7,133 bases of DNA, taken from the NCBI GenBank assembly GCA_026986305.1, contig JALSOU010000200.1:1-7133 (forward strand). The letters run 5' to 3'. Source of the DNA: Thermoplasmata archaeon (GTDB lineage Archaea; Thermoplasmatota; Thermoplasmata; WALJ01). The position numbers were made by a program, and so were the translations under genes. Of this stretch, positions 6,375-7,133 are shown piece by piece; within the stretch, counting starts at the first letter, position 1, and every line of letters starts with the position of its first letter. The notes beneath the pieces were generated by a model. The model searched no databases. It saw nothing but the letters and a program-made list of their open reading frames with translations, and had not been told where the DNA came from.

Positions 6375-7133
6375 CTATTTAACTGGTTTTGCCATGCTTT
6401 TCAGAAATTTCGCCGCTTCCATAGCTCCGTTTTCATAGCTTTTCTGCCTTTTGAGCATGTTTTCAGCGAGCCTTTTGTCTGAAAAAATCCTGTTTAAAGC
6501 ATCCATCACTTCATCAGGGCTTTCAGCGTAGAGCGCTATTCCATTCTCCTCGCACATCCTCCCCACAATCCTCTGTTCCTCGGTTTTCGGGTATATTATC
6601 ATGGGTTTTCCAAGGGCTGCCCCCTCCATTATGGTGGAATATCCTGAGCATATCAGCACATCAACCGCATCTATATACGATAGAAGATTCCTAGTTTTTT
6701 TGAGAAATATTATGTTTTTATTGGAATTTCCATTTGCTCTTATATAAACTGCAAAATCCTTTTTTTTCAGCATTTCTAAGAGCTCAGGAGGAGCGCTCCC
6801 TGTAAATGACGGCACTATCAGAACCTTTTTTTCACCTTCAAGCCTAAATTTCTCAAAATTCATGTATGCCAAAGGTCCGACGCTTTTTGTTTTTCTACTT
6901 ATTTTATCATCTATATCCATTCCCATGATATTCGGGAATATTATAGCATCAGAAACCCTATTGGTGCATCTGAGGATAAAGTCCCTGAGCTTCTTTGAAA
7001 ATGGAGATATGTCCTCAACCCACAGGGGCTGGAGTTCATGGCTTATAAACACGGTTCTGAACCCAAGAAATCTGGAAAGGAATGCAAACAAAGGCTCTGT
7101 ATCGACAACCACAACATCGGGGTTGACAGAAAG
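6375..7133 (-). CDS. GT-B fold glycosyltransferase, MurG-like/GT28 C-terminal type, cut by the right window edge
   Basis: It probably transfers a sugar from a nucleotide-sugar donor, but donor and acceptor are unknown. The 252 visible residues are open to the window edge, so the N-terminal part and start codon are outside; a GTG at 7112 is only an internal codon. The visible part begins NPDVVVVDTEP (residues 4-14), as at the end of the N-terminal domain of such enzymes. After VGPLAYMNF (about 85-93) the C-terminal nucleotide-sugar domain follows, with the segment DVLICSGYSTIMEGAALGKP (158-177) and then TEEQ (184-187). This matches the G-x-x-T-x-x-E-A-x-x-x-G-K-P...E-x-Q donor-binding pattern of MurG and archaeal relatives such as MJ1255. 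No membrane segment is visible. A role in cell-surface glycan or glycolipid synthesis is a guess. The phosphoesterase follows after 19 bases. Confidence 0.82.
   Translation of the reverse strand, partial: LSVNPDVVVVDTEPLFAFLSRFLGFRTVFISHELQPLWVEDISPFSKKLRDFILRCTNRVSDAIIFPNIMGMDIDDKISRKTKSVGPLAYMNFEKFRLEGEKKVLIVPSFTGSAPPELLEMLKKKDFAVYIRANGNSNKNIIFLKKTRNLLSYIDAVDVLICSGYSTIMEGAALGKPMIIYPKTEEQRIVGRMCEENGIALYAESPDEVMDALNRIFSDKRLAENMLKRQKSYENGAMEAAKFLKSMAKPVK

Noticed and set aside
1..7133. Mobile elements, CRISPR repeats, tRNA or rRNA genes
   Set aside because: No transposase, terminal or direct repeats, regular short repeats or RNA-gene signatures were found on reading both strands; the window is filled by ordinary genes.

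Overview
The window looks like a chromosomal stretch of an archaeon. It carries an archaeal-type S-adenosylmethionine synthetase, a type II (archaeal) glyceraldehyde-3-phosphate dehydrogenase and an SbcD-related archaeal phosphoesterase. Its promoters are TATA-box promoters placed about 22-30 bases ahead of start codons, several of them leaderless or nearly so. The mix of leaderless genes with a few good Shine-Dalgarno sites, and the presence of urocanate hydratase, would suit a heterotrophic euryarchaeon, possibly of the Thermoplasmata. That placement is an inference and no species is claimed. The DNA is almost wholly coding; the largest gaps are about 120-130 bases.

Layout. Bases 1-2299 hold three genes reading leftward: S-adenosylmethionine synthetase (1103-2299), a class I SAM-dependent methyltransferase (345-1061), and the first 108 codons of ribose-phosphate pyrophosphokinase (1-326, running off the left edge). 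The divergent intergenic region 2300-2419 holds promoters for the synthetase and for the only rightward gene, type II GAPDH (2420-3427). GAPDH meets a leftward Nudix hydrolase (3424-3846) tail to tail, the two stop codons sharing one TTAA. The Nudix gene lies 4 bases downstream of urocanate hydratase hutU (3851-5497), so these two are probably one transcript. A 132-base gap (5498-5629) carries the hutU promoter, a second TATA-like box and two small hairpins. Beyond it are a metallophosphoesterase (5630-6355) and the 3' part of a GT-B type glycosyltransferase (6375 to the right edge).

How the genes relate. Most are central metabolism: SAM supply and use, PRPP synthesis, glycolysis/gluconeogenesis, and one step of histidine degradation. 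The SAM synthetase and methyltransferase are a natural pair. HutU uses NAD+ as a prosthetic group, the Nudix enzyme resembles ADP-ribose/NADH-type pyrophosphatases, and PRPP synthetase consumes ribose 5-phosphate, which ADP-ribose hydrolysis yields. This loose nicotinamide/ribose-phosphate theme is speculative.

No mobile element, CRISPR array, tRNA or rRNA was seen, and no clear new system. The points most worth checking are a serine in HutU where bacterial urocanases have a conserved cysteine, a possible short RNA in the hutU/phosphoesterase gap, and the start site of the SAM synthetase.
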